From assembly GCA_028279425.1 (NCBI GenBank), contig JANQNV010000184.1, positions 1 to 64,000 on the forward strand: 64,000 nucleotides of DNA, written 5' to 3'. The stretch is from Longimicrobiales bacterium. Its GTDB lineage: Bacteria; Gemmatimonadota; Gemmatimonadetes; Longimicrobiales; Gaopeijiaceae. The notes beneath the pieces were generated by a model. That model saw nothing but the letters and a program-made list of their open reading frames with translations, was not told where the DNA came from and ran no database searches. This document shows, piece after piece, positions 1-9,968 of the stretch. Position 1 is the first letter of the stretch; every line of letters starts with the position of its first letter. Made by a program: the position numbers and the translations under genes.

Positions 1-140
1 GACAAGGTGACCGGACGCGGCTCGTCGGCGCCACCTGCCTCGGGCCCGGGTCCGGTGGCACAGCCACTCCAGACCGCGACCAGAACCCCACCGAGCAGAG
101 ACGCCGCACTGGGCATACGCCGAAACGTCGGTCGCTTCAC
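1..140 (-). CDS. Putative lipoprotein, N-terminal part only (runs off window start)
   Basis: Reverse strand from GTG at 140 (or ATG at 116) reads MKRPTFRRMPSAASLLGGVLVAVWSGCATGPGPEAGGADEPRPVTL with no stop; basic N-terminus, hydrophobic core, Cys in lipobox-like context; GGAG-type RBS upstream. Confidence 0.55.
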   Translation of the reverse strand, partial: MKRPTFRRMPSAASLLGGVLVAVWSGCATGPGPEAGGADEPRPVTL

Positions 141-180
141 CTCGACTCACTCCTGGAGTGTGCTACCTGGTTCATTCGCA

Positions 181-218
181 ACTTCGCCCGGACACGAACG
201 AACGTGCCCGGGCGAAGT
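181..218 (-). terminator. Stem-loop downstream of rpsA
   Basis: ACTTCGCCCGG-a-CACG-aacgaa-CGTG-c-CCGGGCGAAGT: nearly perfect inverted repeat between the rpsA stop and the next gene; no clear T tract. Confidence 0.5.
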
Positions 219-243
219 CGACCCGTCGACGAAGGCGCGAAGG

Positions 244-2340
244 TCAGTCCTCCACGGACTCCACGTCCTCCTCGGCGTCGCCGTCGTCGACGGCGACATC
301 CTCGGTCGGAGCATCCTCGCTTTCGTCGGACTCCACCTCTTCCTCGGGGACCGGCTGGTGCTCCGGCACCTCGAGAACTTCCAACACGATCCGGCGGTTC
401 ACCGCATCCGACTCGATGACGCGCAGGGACACCGAATCGCCCCCACGATAGTACTCCGCCAGGCGATCGGCATCATTGATGCCGGCATGCGAGCCGGGTA
501 CGTAGCCCTCGATGTCGTCGCCGAGATCGACCACCACGCCCTTGTCCTGGACCCGGACCACCCCTCCATCGATTTCGACGCCCGGGGTGAATCGGTCGGA
601 AATCGACGGCCACGGGTCGTCCTGGATCTGCTTCAACCCGAGGCTGATGCGCTTGTTCTCGGCGTCGACGTCGAGAACCATGATCTCGATCTCGTCACCC
701 TTCTGCACGATCTCGGACGGGTGCTCGACCCTCTTCGTCCACGACATGTCCGACACGTGGACCAGGCCGTCGATTCCGGGCTCGATCTCCACGAACGCAC
801 CGAACGAGGTCAGGTTGCGGACCACACCCTGGAGGACGGTACCGGTGGGGTACTTGACCGGCAGGCCGAGCCACGGGTCTTCCTCGATCTGCTTCATCCC
901 GAGCGAGATCTTCTCGTCGTTCGGGTCGACCTTGAGCACCACGGCCTCGATCTCGTCTCCGATCGCGACGAGCTTCGACGGGTGTCGAACGTTGCGCGTC
1001 CACGACATCTCGGAGATGTGGACCAGCCCCTCGACGCCCTTCTGCAGTTCGACGAAGGCGCCGTAGTTGGTGATGGAGACCACCTTGCCGCGCACACGCG
1101 AACCGACGGGGTACTTCTTGTCGATGTCCGTCCACGGATACGGCAGCAGCTGCTTGAGGCCGAGGCTGATCCGCTCGCGGTCCCAATCGATGTCGAGCAC
1201 CTTGATGTCGAGTTCCGACCCGATCTCGACGACCTCGGACGGATGGCCCACTCGGCCCCACGACATGTCGGTGATGTGGAGCAGTCCGTCGAGACCACCC
1301 AGGTCGATGAAGGCACCGAAGTCGGTGATGTTCTTGACCGTACCCTCGCGCACCTGACCGACCAGGAGCTCCTTGACGAGCGTCTTGCGCTTCTTCTCGC
1401 GCTCGCCCTCCAGGATCACGCGGCGCGACACCACGATGTTCCGGCGGCGCTTGTTGAGCTTGATGATCTTGAAGTTGTAGACCTCGCCGATGAGGTCCTC
1501 GATGTTCGGCACTCGGCGAAGGGCGATCTGCGATCCCGGGAGGAAGGCGTCGACGCCCATGATGTCGACCGTGACACCGCCCTTGATCTTGCGCACGAGG
1601 GTACCCTTGACCGGGCGATCCGCCTCGTGGGCCTCCTTGATCTTCTCCCAGACGCGCAGGAAGTCGGCCTTCTTCTTCGAGAGCACGACGATGCCGTCGT
1701 CGTCCTCGAGATGCTCGAGGAGTACCTCGACCTCTTCACCGGCAACCGGCGGGTCCTTGAACTCGTCGAGGTTGACCGAACCCTCCGACTTGAAGCCGAA
1801 CTCGAGGATGACGGCCGAATCCGTGACCGACAGGACGCGCGCGTTGACGATCTCGCCCTCGCGGATGTCCTGCAGATCCTGTCCGAACTCGCCGAGCAGC
1901 TGCTCGAACTCGGAGCGCGAGACGTCGAGCGCCTCCTCCCCGTACGGGTCCATGACGAGCTCGACCGAAATCCCCAGGCGCTCCGCCTGCTCGGCCGGCG
2001 TCTCCTGGTAGACCTCGCCCGTGGCCGCGTCGACCATCACGCTGGCCTCCTCGGCCAGCTCCTCGGCCGTGAACTCGTCTTCGGGAGCGATCGGCTCGTC
2101 GGCGTCCATGGCGGCCGCGGCGTCGGCCGTCTCATCGGCGGGCGCAGCAGCGTCCTCAGCGGCGGACTCGTCCTCACCCTCGGCGGCAGGGGCGTCTTCG
2201 GCGGCGGGCTGCTCGGAAGCCGCGTCGGCCTCGGCGGCGGGGGCCTCCGCGGGCGCTTCGGCTTCGGGAGTGGCGTCGGCGGCCGACTCTGCGTCGGCGT
2301 CGGCCACGGGAGGCGTCTCTTCTCGGTCGGAATCGGTCAT
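244..2340 (-). CDS. rpsA: 30S ribosomal protein S1
   Basis: Six recognisable S1 repeats (e.g. VREGTVKNITDFGAFIDLGGLDGLLHITDMSW); long acidic Ala-rich N-terminal extension. Confidence 0.97.
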   Translation of the reverse strand: MTDSDREETPPVADADAESAADATPEAEAPAEAPAAEADAASEQPAAEDAPAAEGEDESAAEDAAAPADETADAAAAMDADEPIAPEDEFTAEELAEEASVMVDAATGEVYQETPAEQAERLGISVELVMDPYGEEALDVSRSEFEQLLGEFGQDLQDIREGEIVNARVLSVTDSAVILEFGFKSEGSVNLDEFKDPPVAGEEVEVLLEHLEDDDGIVVLSKKKADFLRVWEKIKEAHEADRPVKGTLVRKIKGGVTVDIMGVDAFLPGSQIALRRVPNIEDLIGEVYNFKIIKLNKRRRNIVVSRRVILEGEREKKRKTLVKELLVGQVREGTVKNITDFGAFIDLGGLDGLLHITDMSWGRVGHPSEVVEIGSELDIKVLDIDWDRERISLGLKQLLPYPWTDIDKKYPVGSRVRGKVVSITNYGAFVELQKGVEGLVHISEMSWTRNVRHPSKLVAIGDEIEAVVLKVDPNDEKISLGMKQIEEDPWLGLPVKYPTGTVLQGVVRNLTSFGAFVEIEPGIDGLVHVSDMSWTKRVEHPSEIVQKGDEIEIMVLDVDAENKRISLGLKQIQDDPWPSISDRFTPGVEIDGGVVRVQDKGVVVDLGDDIEGYVPGSHAGINDADRLAEYYRGGDSVSLRVIESDAVNRRIVLEVLEVPEHQPVPEEEVESDESEDAPTEDVAVDDGDAEEDVESVED

Positions 2341-2424
2341 GTGTCTCGGCTCCCGGATGGGAGTAGGTGCCGGCCCCGTACAGCGTGCCGCGGTCGGGCG
2401 GGGGTCGGGTTAAGTGACAAAGAA

Positions 2425-2448
2425 GCCCCCGGGCACCACGCCGGGGGC
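2425..2448 (-). terminator. Rho-independent-type terminator downstream of cmk
   Basis: Minus strand GCCCCCGG-cgtggtgc-CCGGGGGC followed by TTCTTTG. Confidence 0.75.
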
Positions 2449-2484
2449 ACAGCAGAGATAAGGTATCCGACGCCTCTGGGGGCG

Positions 2485-3231
2485 TCAACGCGACGGGCGA
2501 CGCTTCCGAGCGAGGTCGACCACCCTCCCGACCTGCTCTTCGAAGTCGAGCGTCGTGGTGTCGATGACCACGGCGTCGGATGCGGCCCGAAGGGGCGCGG
2601 TCTCGCGCGTGCTGTCGATCTCGTCGCGCTCCGAAAGGCGCGACGCCGCGCGCCGAAGCTCGGCGTCGTCGGCCCCGTCCGAGCCCTGCTCGGTGAGCCG
2701 GCGTCGGGCGCGCTCTTCCAGGTCGGCGACGAGGAACACCTTGGTGCCGGCAGAGGGGAACACCACCGTGCCCATATCGCGCCCGTCCGTTACCAACCGG
2801 CCCAGCGCACCCAGCGCCCGCTGGTGCCCGAGCAACCACTCGCGCACGACCGGTAAGCGCGCCACGAGCGAGACGTGCGCGTTCACGCGATCCGTTCGGA
2901 GTTCGTCGGTCAGCCGACGCCCCCGATGCCAAAGCATGAGTGTGCCTGCCCCTGGCACCACCTCCACCGCAAGTCGGTCGAGCGTGTCGCGATCGAGCTC
3001 CGGCCAGCGGTCGGCCGGGACACCCTCGGCGAGCAACGCATGCGTCAGGGCCCGGTACAAGGCCCCCGAGTCGAGGTAGCGATAGCCGAGTCGTCGGGCC
3101 ACCTCACGGGCGGTCGTCGACTTCCCGGCACCCGCGGGGCCGTCGATCGTCACCACGGTCTCCTCGCCCGTCGGCCGCAACGGATCTGCGCCTTCGGGCC
3201 CGCGGGCGCGGCCGGAGTCTACCTCACCCAT
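2485..3231 (-). CDS. cmk: Cytidylate kinase
   Basis: VTIDGPAGAGKSTTAREVARRLGYRYLDSGALYRALT, DGRDMGTVVFP motifs. Confidence 0.95.
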   Translation of the reverse strand: MGEVDSGRARGPEGADPLRPTGEETVVTIDGPAGAGKSTTAREVARRLGYRYLDSGALYRALTHALLAEGVPADRWPELDRDTLDRLAVEVVPGAGTLMLWHRGRRLTDELRTDRVNAHVSLVARLPVVREWLLGHQRALGALGRLVTDGRDMGTVVFPSAGTKVFLVADLEERARRRLTEQGSDGADDAELRRAASRLSERDEIDSTRETAPLRAASDAVVIDTTTLDFEEQVGRVVDLARKRRPSR

Positions 3232-4516
3232 CCCGCAATCGCTCGAGCAGGGACCAGAATCCGGGGAAACTCACCTCGACGGACTCCTTGCCCGACACCT
3301 CGATGGTGTTGCCGGGCGCAGCGGCGAGCACCCCGAACGCCATGGCGATCCGGTGGTCGTCGAAGGCGTCGACCGCGCCCCGAAGGGCGGCCGTGGTCCC
3401 CGTCACGTCGAGCCCGTCGTCGTGCTCAGCCACCTCCACACCGACGGCGCGGAGGTTGACGACCAGAGCGCGGATCCGGTCCGTCTCCTTGACCCGCAAC
3501 TCCCGCGCCCCCCGAATCCGCGTGACGCCCTCCGCACGGACGGCGGCGACCGCCAGCGCGGGCAACTCGTCGATCGCCGTCGGCACGTCGGCTTCGGAGA
3601 CGGAGATCGCCCGCAGCGCCTCTCGGCCGACCTCGATGCGCCCGACCGGCTCGCCGGCGGCGTCTGGGCCCGGCACGACCTCGACTCGGAGTCCCATGCG
3701 ACGAAACAAGTCGACGATCCCATCGCGGGTGGGGTTCAGTCCCACCCCTTCGATCGCGACCGCTCCCGGGGTGACCCCGAGGGCACACGCCAGCAGCACG
3801 AAGGCGGCCGACGAGAGGTCGCCCGGCACATCGACGTCCAGCGGACGAAGCGACGGGGGCGGATCGCGCAGCTCGATGCGTCGCCCCGGCCCGCGCACAT
3901 GGGTGATGACCGACGCCCCGCAACCGCGAAGCATGCGCTCCGTATGGTCCCGCGAGGCGCCGGGCTCCGTGAGGCCCACCGGCACGCCGCCGACGAGCCC
4001 CGCGAGCAGGAGGGCACTCTTGACCTGCGCGCTGGCGACGGGAAGGTCGTAGTCGAATGCGGCGAGGGCGCCGCCATCCACACGCACCGGGAGACGACCC
4101 TCGTCTCCAAGCCACGAGAAGCGCGCGCCCATCTGCGCGAGGGGGTTGGTCACCCGAGCCATCGGCCGACTGCGCAGCGAGGCGTCGCCGTCGACGACCG
4201 CGCTCAGCGGCTGACCCGCGAGGACGCCGAGGAGCAACCTCGTCCCGGTCCCGCTGTTCCCCAGGTCGAGGGGAGCAGAAGGCGTACGCAGGCCGCGGAG
4301 TCCCCTGCCCTGCACCCGGATCTCGCTTCCATCGTTCGGCAGCTCCGGGATCCGCGCCCCGGCCGCACGAAGGGCCGCGGCGGTCGACCGCGGATCGGCC
4401 GAGGGCAGAAGCCCACGCAGACGACTCTCCCCCTCCGCCAGCGTCGCCAACAGCAGTGCCCGTTGAGAAATGGACTTGTCGCCCGGTACCCGTACCTCGA
4501 TCACAGCCGCCTCCAT
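3224..4516 (-). CDS. aroA: 3-phosphoshikimate 1-carboxyvinyltransferase (EPSP synthase)
   Basis: MEAAVIEVRVPGDKSISQRALLLATLAEG; LGNSGTGTRLLLG; internal ATG of the longer ORF 3224..5521 chosen. Confidence 0.95.
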   Translation of the reverse strand: MEAAVIEVRVPGDKSISQRALLLATLAEGESRLRGLLPSADPRSTAAALRAAGARIPELPNDGSEIRVQGRGLRGLRTPSAPLDLGNSGTGTRLLLGVLAGQPLSAVVDGDASLRSRPMARVTNPLAQMGARFSWLGDEGRLPVRVDGGALAAFDYDLPVASAQVKSALLLAGLVGGVPVGLTEPGASRDHTERMLRGCGASVITHVRGPGRRIELRDPPPSLRPLDVDVPGDLSSAAFVLLACALGVTPGAVAIEGVGLNPTRDGIVDLFRRMGLRVEVVPGPDAAGEPVGRIEVGREALRAISVSEADVPTAIDELPALAVAAVRAEGVTRIRGARELRVKETDRIRALVVNLRAVGVEVAEHDDGLDVTGTTAALRGAVDAFDDHRIAMAFGVLAAAPGNTIEVSGKESVEVSFPGFWSLLERLRDG

Positions 4517-5334
4517 GCGCGGGTCTGCTCCATGCGCGCCGCCAGCCCCCCGAGCTCGCCCTGGTCCAGCAGCTCGGCGAGCGCTGCGAGTTCGTCGGCG
4601 ACCGAGCGCAAGGCGGTCGCGACCTCGCCCCCCGACGATGCCAGAAGGTCGGTCCACATGGTCGGAGAGCTCGCGGCCAGCCGCGTCATGTCGCGTCCGC
4701 CCGGACCCAGATCGGCCGGCCGCACGCCCCGTCGGGCCATCACGGCGGCGAGGGCGTTGGCCACGACCTGTGGGAGGTGACTCGCGCCCACCATTCGCTC
4801 GTCGTGCTCCCCCGCGTCGATCCACTCTGGCTTCGCGTCGAGTGCCTTCCAGACGCTCACCGCGTCGTCGCGCAGACTCTGCGATGCGTCGTCGTGCGCA
4901 CTCAACCATACCCGCCCACCGACGTAGAGATCGTCGCGGGACGCCTCGAAGCCCGAGCGCTCGCTCCCGACCATGGGGTGGACCGAAATCAGCTCTGCCG
5001 CTCGACCGAGGTGGTCCGCCCAGGCCAGCGGGGGCCCCTGCAGCGAGGCGACATCCATGATCCCGGCGCGGGGCGGCGTGCCCGGCTCCGCAAGGAGGTG
5101 CTCGACCGCCGCCAAGGGGGTCGCCAGGATCCACCAGTCGACGCCGGACGACGTGTCGCGCGCCGCATCGCGGCCCTCGTCGATCGCCCCCGCCTCGATG
5201 GCCGCAGCCGTCTCGGCGGGATCGGGTGAGAACCCCACGACGCGCTCCGCACCGGCGTGCTTCAGGGCCCGAGACAGGGAACCGCCCATCACCCCCAGAC
5301 CCACGATCCCGAACGCGCGACCCGCGACCCCCAT
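4501..5334 (-). CDS. tyrA: Prephenate dehydrogenase
   Basis: Rossmann motif FGIVGLGVMGGSLSRALKHAG, HPMVGSERSGFEA; start chosen at internal ATG. Confidence 0.85.
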   Translation of the reverse strand: MGVAGRAFGIVGLGVMGGSLSRALKHAGAERVVGFSPDPAETAAAIEAGAIDEGRDAARDTSSGVDWWILATPLAAVEHLLAEPGTPPRAGIMDVASLQGPPLAWADHLGRAAELISVHPMVGSERSGFEASRDDLYVGGRVWLSAHDDASQSLRDDAVSVWKALDAKPEWIDAGEHDERMVGASHLPQVVANALAAVMARRGVRPADLGPGGRDMTRLAASSPTMWTDLLASSGGEVATALRSVADELAALAELLDQGELGGLAARMEQTRAWRRL

Positions 5335-5366
5335 GGACCGACCGTCCACTCCGTCGCGCGCCACGC

Positions 5367-5762
5367 TCACGCGGGTGTCTCGGCGGGTGCGCCGGGGCGC
5401 GCCGCAGACGACGGGTCCAGCCGAGGCGCGAACAGCACCACCATGGGTGAGGTCGACAGGAGTTGGTCGCGCCCGCACGCCGCGACGAACACCTCCTCGG
5501 CCAGGCGGTGGCGCTCCACATCCGAAAACGGCACCTCGAGTTCGAGGATCGCCCGAAGGCCGAGGGCGCCGCGCGATTGCACCAGCCGGGGCACGACCGT
5601 ACCGCCGAAGACCGCCTCGGCCATCTCGACGGCGCGCCATTGCATCGCCCGAAGCACCCAACGCTCCTGGGCCTCCTGCCGCATCGACGGGTCGAGGTAC
5701 CCCATCGGATCGGCGTCGTCGTCCGGGCGCGGCGGAAGGGGCGGCAGGAAGCCCGCGCTCAC
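5367..5762 (-). CDS. Hypothetical protein (131 aa)
   Basis: Intact ORF between tyrA and rnz on the same strand, overlapping rnz by 4 bp; no family recognised. Confidence 0.6.
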   Translation of the reverse strand: MSAGFLPPLPPRPDDDADPMGYLDPSMRQEAQERWVLRAMQWRAVEMAEAVFGGTVVPRLVQSRGALGLRAILELEVPFSDVERHRLAEEVFVAACGRDQLLSTSPMVVLFAPRLDPSSAARPGAPAETPA

Positions 5763-6682
5763 GGCTCGTCTCCGCGCAGGGGGATTTCGATGACCAGGCC
5801 GTCGTGGGCGGCCGTCGAAGCCGGGAAGATCGCCCGAGCCTCGGCTTCGAGCAGATGCGGCACCTCGGCATACCGGGCCGACAGATGCGTGAGAACGAGT
5901 CGCCCCACCCCCGCCTCGCGCGCGATCTCGGCCGCTTCCGCAGCGGTCGAATGCCCCGTTTCGCGGGCCCGCTCGGCGTCCTCGTGCAGGAAGGTGGCGT
6001 CGTGGATCAGCAGATCGGCACCGCTCACGGCGTCCACGACCGCCGGCGAAGGGCGCGTGTCGCCGGTGTAGGCGACGATTCGACCCGGCCGCGGTGGCCC
6101 GACCACCTCGTCGGCGGTCACCGGCCGTCCGTCGGCGGCTTCGACGGTTTCTCCCCGGTGCAGGCGACCGAAGGCCGGCCCCTCCGGTACGCCCAGTCGG
6201 CGCGCCAGCTCCACGTCGAAGCGCCCCAGCCGATCGTCTTCGCGCAACGCGAAGCCGACGGCACGGATGCCGTGGGTCACCTCGAAGGCTTCGACCCGCC
6301 AGCCGTCGAAGTCCACGCGGTCGCCCGGGTCCACCTCGCGAATGGTCACCTCGAAGGGCACCCGCTCGAGTCCCAGGTGCACCGCCCGCTCCAGGATCCG
6401 CCCGGCGCGGGCCGGACCGTAGATCGACAAGGGATCGGTGCGACCCTGCAGTCCCATGGTGCGCAGCAGCCCCGTCAGCCCGAGGAAGTGGTCGGCATGA
6501 ACGTGCGTGATGAACACCGACGACACGGCGAACCCCGTCGCGAAGCGCATCATCTGACGCTGTGTACCTTCGCCGCAGTCGAAGAGCATCAGGTCGCCCT
6601 CCCGCTGCACGGCGAGGCCACTGACGTTCCGTCCCGGGGTCGGCCGGGCCGCCGCGGTGCCGAGAAACGTGACCCGAATCAT
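5759..6682 (-). CDS. rnz: Ribonuclease Z
   Basis: MIRVTFLGTAAARPTPGRNVSG, THVHADHFLGLTGLL, VAYTGDTRPS, DATFLHEDAERA. Confidence 0.95.
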   Translation of the reverse strand: MIRVTFLGTAAARPTPGRNVSGLAVQREGDLMLFDCGEGTQRQMMRFATGFAVSSVFITHVHADHFLGLTGLLRTMGLQGRTDPLSIYGPARAGRILERAVHLGLERVPFEVTIREVDPGDRVDFDGWRVEAFEVTHGIRAVGFALREDDRLGRFDVELARRLGVPEGPAFGRLHRGETVEAADGRPVTADEVVGPPRPGRIVAYTGDTRPSPAVVDAVSGADLLIHDATFLHEDAERARETGHSTAAEAAEIAREAGVGRLVLTHLSARYAEVPHLLEAEARAIFPASTAAHDGLVIEIPLRGDEP

Positions 6683-7254
6683 GTCATCCGCAGGAAGTTG
6701 CCGAGAAGCTGCCGCCCCCCCTCCGAGAAGAGGGACTCGGGGTGGAACTGTACACCCCACACGGGCCACTCGCGGTGGCACATGGCCTGCACCTCGACCG
6801 ACGAACCGGAACGCGACCACGCGATCGGCTCGAGTACGTCGGGTAGGACGTCGGGGTCGGTGACGAGCGAGTGATACCGGGTCACCGTGAGGGGGCTCGG
6901 CAAGCCTTCGAACAGCCCCGTGCCGTCGTGTTCGATCGGGTCGGTCTTGCCGTGCATGACCCGGTCCGCCCGGATGGTCCGGCCTCCATACGCCTCACCG
7001 ATCGCCTGGTGTCCGAGACAGACGCCGAGCATCGGCACCGTCGACCCGAGCTCGCGCACGACGTCGATGCAGACGCCGGCCTCGGCCGGTGTGCAGGGGC
7101 CCGGCGACAACACGATACGCTCCGGATACAGATCGCGGATCTCGTCGACGGTTCGCTCGTCGTTGCGGATCACCTGCGGGTCGCCGCCCAGCTCCCCGAG
7201 GAACTGAACGAGGTTGAAGGTGAAGGAGTCGTAGTTGTCGAGAACGAGCAACAT
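6679..7254 (-). CDS. trpG: Anthranilate/aminodeoxychorismate synthase glutamine amidotransferase subunit
   Basis: MLLVLDNYDSFTFNLVQFLGELGG, SPGPCTPAEAG, GVCLGHQAIG, QFHPES; 4 bp overlap with rnz. Confidence 0.93.
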   Translation of the reverse strand: MLLVLDNYDSFTFNLVQFLGELGGDPQVIRNDERTVDEIRDLYPERIVLSPGPCTPAEAGVCIDVVRELGSTVPMLGVCLGHQAIGEAYGGRTIRADRVMHGKTDPIEHDGTGLFEGLPSPLTVTRYHSLVTDPDVLPDVLEPIAWSRSGSSVEVQAMCHREWPVWGVQFHPESLFSEGGRQLLGNFLRMT

Positions 7255-7388
7255 TGTGACGGATCTCTGTGGTGCAATGAAGGTCGCCCAACGTTGGGCA
7301 TGGCGCGGACCGAGGGGAAGGCCCGACATTTCAACACGAGGGGACCGGGCGCGATCGCGCTCGGTCGAGCCGCCCTGACGTACGGGGA

Positions 7389-8426
7389 GTGGGTGTGATT
7401 CGAAGTTGTCTCGTGTGCTCGATTCCGTTGCCCGAGAACGGCGTACTCGAACATCTGCCCTACGGATACCGTTTCGCCTTCGATCCTGAGCGTGGGCGCC
7501 TCTGGGTGGTGTGCTCGAACTGCCGTCGCTGGTCTCTCGTGCCCCTCGAAGACCGCTGGGAAGCGATCGAAGAGCTCGAGCGGGCCGCGCGCGACCGCGG
7601 GCGCCTCCTCTCGCAGACCGATACCATCGCCCTGGTGAAGGTCGGCCCCCTCGACGTCGTGCGCGTCGGGAACGCGAGCCGTACGGAGGAGGCGTGGTGG
7701 AGGTACGGTCGCGAGTTGGTTCGCCGGCGCACCTCGTACGGTCGACTCACCGTCGCGGCCGGAGCGGCGAGCGCCGCCGTCGTGGCCGGCGGCTGGGCGA
7801 CCGGCGGCATCTCCTTCTTCGGCGCGTGGTGGTTGTGGAGTCAGGCGCCAGACGGCATCAAACGCGGCGCGCGGTGGCTCCGGTTCGGATCCGCGGCGTG
7901 GCGGGGCCGCGAGCGCTGCGCGAAGTGCGGGTACGAGTTCACGGACGTGTCGTTCAAGGAGCGGCAAAACCTGGTGCTGCTGCCGGACTCGGAGCAGCCC
8001 GGGAATGTGGTGCTCGGCGCGCGGTGCCCTCGTTGCCAGGATCTGGCCGAGGGGGGACTTCGCCTCAAGGACCGCGCTGCGGAGCGCACGATCCAACGCG
8101 TGCTCGCCTACCATCACTTCGACGGCGCCTCCGAACAGCGGGTCCGTTCGGCGACCCGACTCATCGAAGAGGCCGGCTCCGCCCGCGACCTGACCCGCAT
8201 CCTGCTGCGCGACGGCCGACGAATGGGAGACCTCCAGCGTACCGGAGCCATCGCCCTCGAGATCTCTGCCAACGAGTCGTCGGAGCAACGGGCGCTCGAA
8301 ATGGAGGTCGCCGAGCTCGAGGCCGTCTGGCGAAAGGAAGAAGAGCTCGCGGCCATCATCGACGACGAGCTGACCGACGTTCCGTTGCTCGAGACGTTTC
8401 GGCGGCGGGTGCTGAAGAAGGGCTGA
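7389..8426 (+). CDS. Hypothetical membrane-associated protein with paired zinc-ribbon-like CxxC motifs
   Basis: CLVC / CSNC near the N-terminus, hydrophobic segment AAGAASAAVVAGGWATGGISFFGAWW, then CAKC / CPRC; 345 aa. Confidence 0.7.
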   Translation: MGVIRSCLVCSIPLPENGVLEHLPYGYRFAFDPERGRLWVVCSNCRRWSLVPLEDRWEAIEELERAARDRGRLLSQTDTIALVKVGPLDVVRVGNASRTEEAWWRYGRELVRRRTSYGRLTVAAGAASAAVVAGGWATGGISFFGAWWLWSQAPDGIKRGARWLRFGSAAWRGRERCAKCGYEFTDVSFKERQNLVLLPDSEQPGNVVLGARCPRCQDLAEGGLRLKDRAAERTIQRVLAYHHFDGASEQRVRSATRLIEEAGSARDLTRILLRDGRRMGDLQRTGAIALEISANESSEQRALEMEVAELEAVWRKEEELAAIIDDELTDVPLLETFRRRVLKKG

Positions 8427-8506
8427 GCCGATCTGGGACGAGTGCCTGAGGTTGGACAGAGCAACGGATCCGCCCCGCGCGTGTGGGCATCGGCGGACCG
8501 ATCGCC

Positions 8507-9724
8507 TCATGGCGCGTACTGCTCAACCCCCTGGGCGGCCGTCGCGGAACCCGCACTGACCTGGTACACGACGACCTGAGGAAATGGAGCTTCCTGGACG
8601 GCCAGAAGGTGACCACCGCGGCGATCGACGATGTGGGGGACCTCGAAACCGATGTACCAGCCCTCGCCCGAGGCGACGTCGAGAAGATAGGAGTCGACCG
8701 TGTGGTAGCGGAGCCCCAGTTCGCGAGACGTGTGGCGACTGCTGCGCCCAAACTGGACCAGCAGCACACCGTCACCCAGATCGACCACGCCGAGACCCAC
8801 GTCGAACTCGCCATCTTCAGGGAAGGTCGTGACGTTCTTTTCGCCCTCTACGACCGTGGCCAGGGGGCGGTGATTCGCGAACCGGACGGTCCAGACCGGT
8901 GCTCCAACCGTGGTGTAGGCGCGCACCTCCCCGATCGCACCGGCAAGGTAGGCGATCCGGTCGTCTCGCCGGATGCAGGCGACGTCCCCGAGGCTGTAGC
9001 TCATGAACAACCCCAGATCCACTAGACGGTAGGCCATTCCGAAATCCGCTCCGAGTTCACCGTCCACACGAAGTTCGAAGAGGACCGGTGGGAATGATCC
9101 ATCGGCCTCGGTGTCTCTGGGTGTCATCCTCGTATGTGCGTTCACGACCGCGCCCTCGTCGAACGAACAGATGGCAGATGGCTGCAGCGGTAGAGGCGCG
9201 GTGCGGCGGGTAAACGCCCACTCACCCTCAATGCGGGAGAAGCGATGGATAGACGGGACGTCCGCGACCCAGAGGGCCCCACTCCGCGTCACCGCGAGGC
9301 CCCGAGGATCGACGAGCTCGCCAGGACCCTGCCCCGCACCACCGAAGCGGGCCCGACTCGACCCGTCGAGGCCAAACTCGGACACGGACTTGTCTTGCCC
9401 GTCCAGGACGAGGAATGTGTCGTCGCCCAGAAAGGAAGCATCTCTGATCTCGCCGAACACGACGTCGCCATCTGCGGACCCGATGCTCCGCAGTGGAGTA
9501 AGTGAGCGGAGGTCTTCGAGGGTGCGCCGGAGGCTGGGGGGCAAGAGTTCAGCCTCAACCGGCGACGACGACACCGTGGTGAAGCTACCCTCCGGAGGCG
9601 CTCGGAAGTCCGGATGGGGGTGCTCGACCGACTCCACATCTCCCGGCCGCTCCTGCCGGGCGCTCTGATCGCAACTCATGGCGGTCAGCGCGAGGACCAC
9701 CGCCCAGAACACAGACCCGTTCAC
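8507..9724 (-). CDS. Six-bladed beta-propeller (NHL/6-bladed type) lipoprotein
   Basis: GTG start gives VNGSVFWAVVLALTAMSCDQS lipoprotein signal; DDTFLVLDGQDKSVSEFGLDGSSRARFGGAGQGPGELVDPRGLAV typical of 6-bladed propellers. Confidence 0.75.
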   Translation of the reverse strand: MNGSVFWAVVLALTAMSCDQSARQERPGDVESVEHPHPDFRAPPEGSFTTVSSSPVEAELLPPSLRRTLEDLRSLTPLRSIGSADGDVVFGEIRDASFLGDDTFLVLDGQDKSVSEFGLDGSSRARFGGAGQGPGELVDPRGLAVTRSGALWVADVPSIHRFSRIEGEWAFTRRTAPLPLQPSAICSFDEGAVVNAHTRMTPRDTEADGSFPPVLFELRVDGELGADFGMAYRLVDLGLFMSYSLGDVACIRRDDRIAYLAGAIGEVRAYTTVGAPVWTVRFANHRPLATVVEGEKNVTTFPEDGEFDVGLGVVDLGDGVLLVQFGRSSRHTSRELGLRYHTVDSYLLDVASGEGWYIGFEVPHIVDRRGGHLLAVQEAPFPQVVVYQVSAGSATAAQGVEQYAP

Positions 9725-9968
9725 CGAAGGGACGCGTGACAAAAGGGAATACCTCCAGAATCCGCCACCGAGTGCCCGCCTCAGTCCGCGCGAAGGGGTC
9801 TGCCTGCCCCGCGCTTTCTTCGAAGCCGCACGAGGGTCAGTCTTGACGGGACAATAAATCCGCACGAAGGATTGGGGTAGGTTTCTGGACATGCGGCTTC
9901 GAGCACCCCATCGATCGGGAGCGAGACACATGCCTGCATCTGCCGGCGACTTCGCCACCGCGCCGCTG

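Noticed and set aside
7-2856. 949 aa plus-strand ORF opposite rpsA/cmk
   Set aside because: Antisense shadow of clearly recognised genes, His/Asp/Leu/Arg-biased translation with no recognisable domain.
7170-8510. 446 aa minus-strand ORF opposite the zinc-ribbon-like protein
   Set aside because: Shadow ORF; the plus-strand frame has CxxC motifs and better composition.
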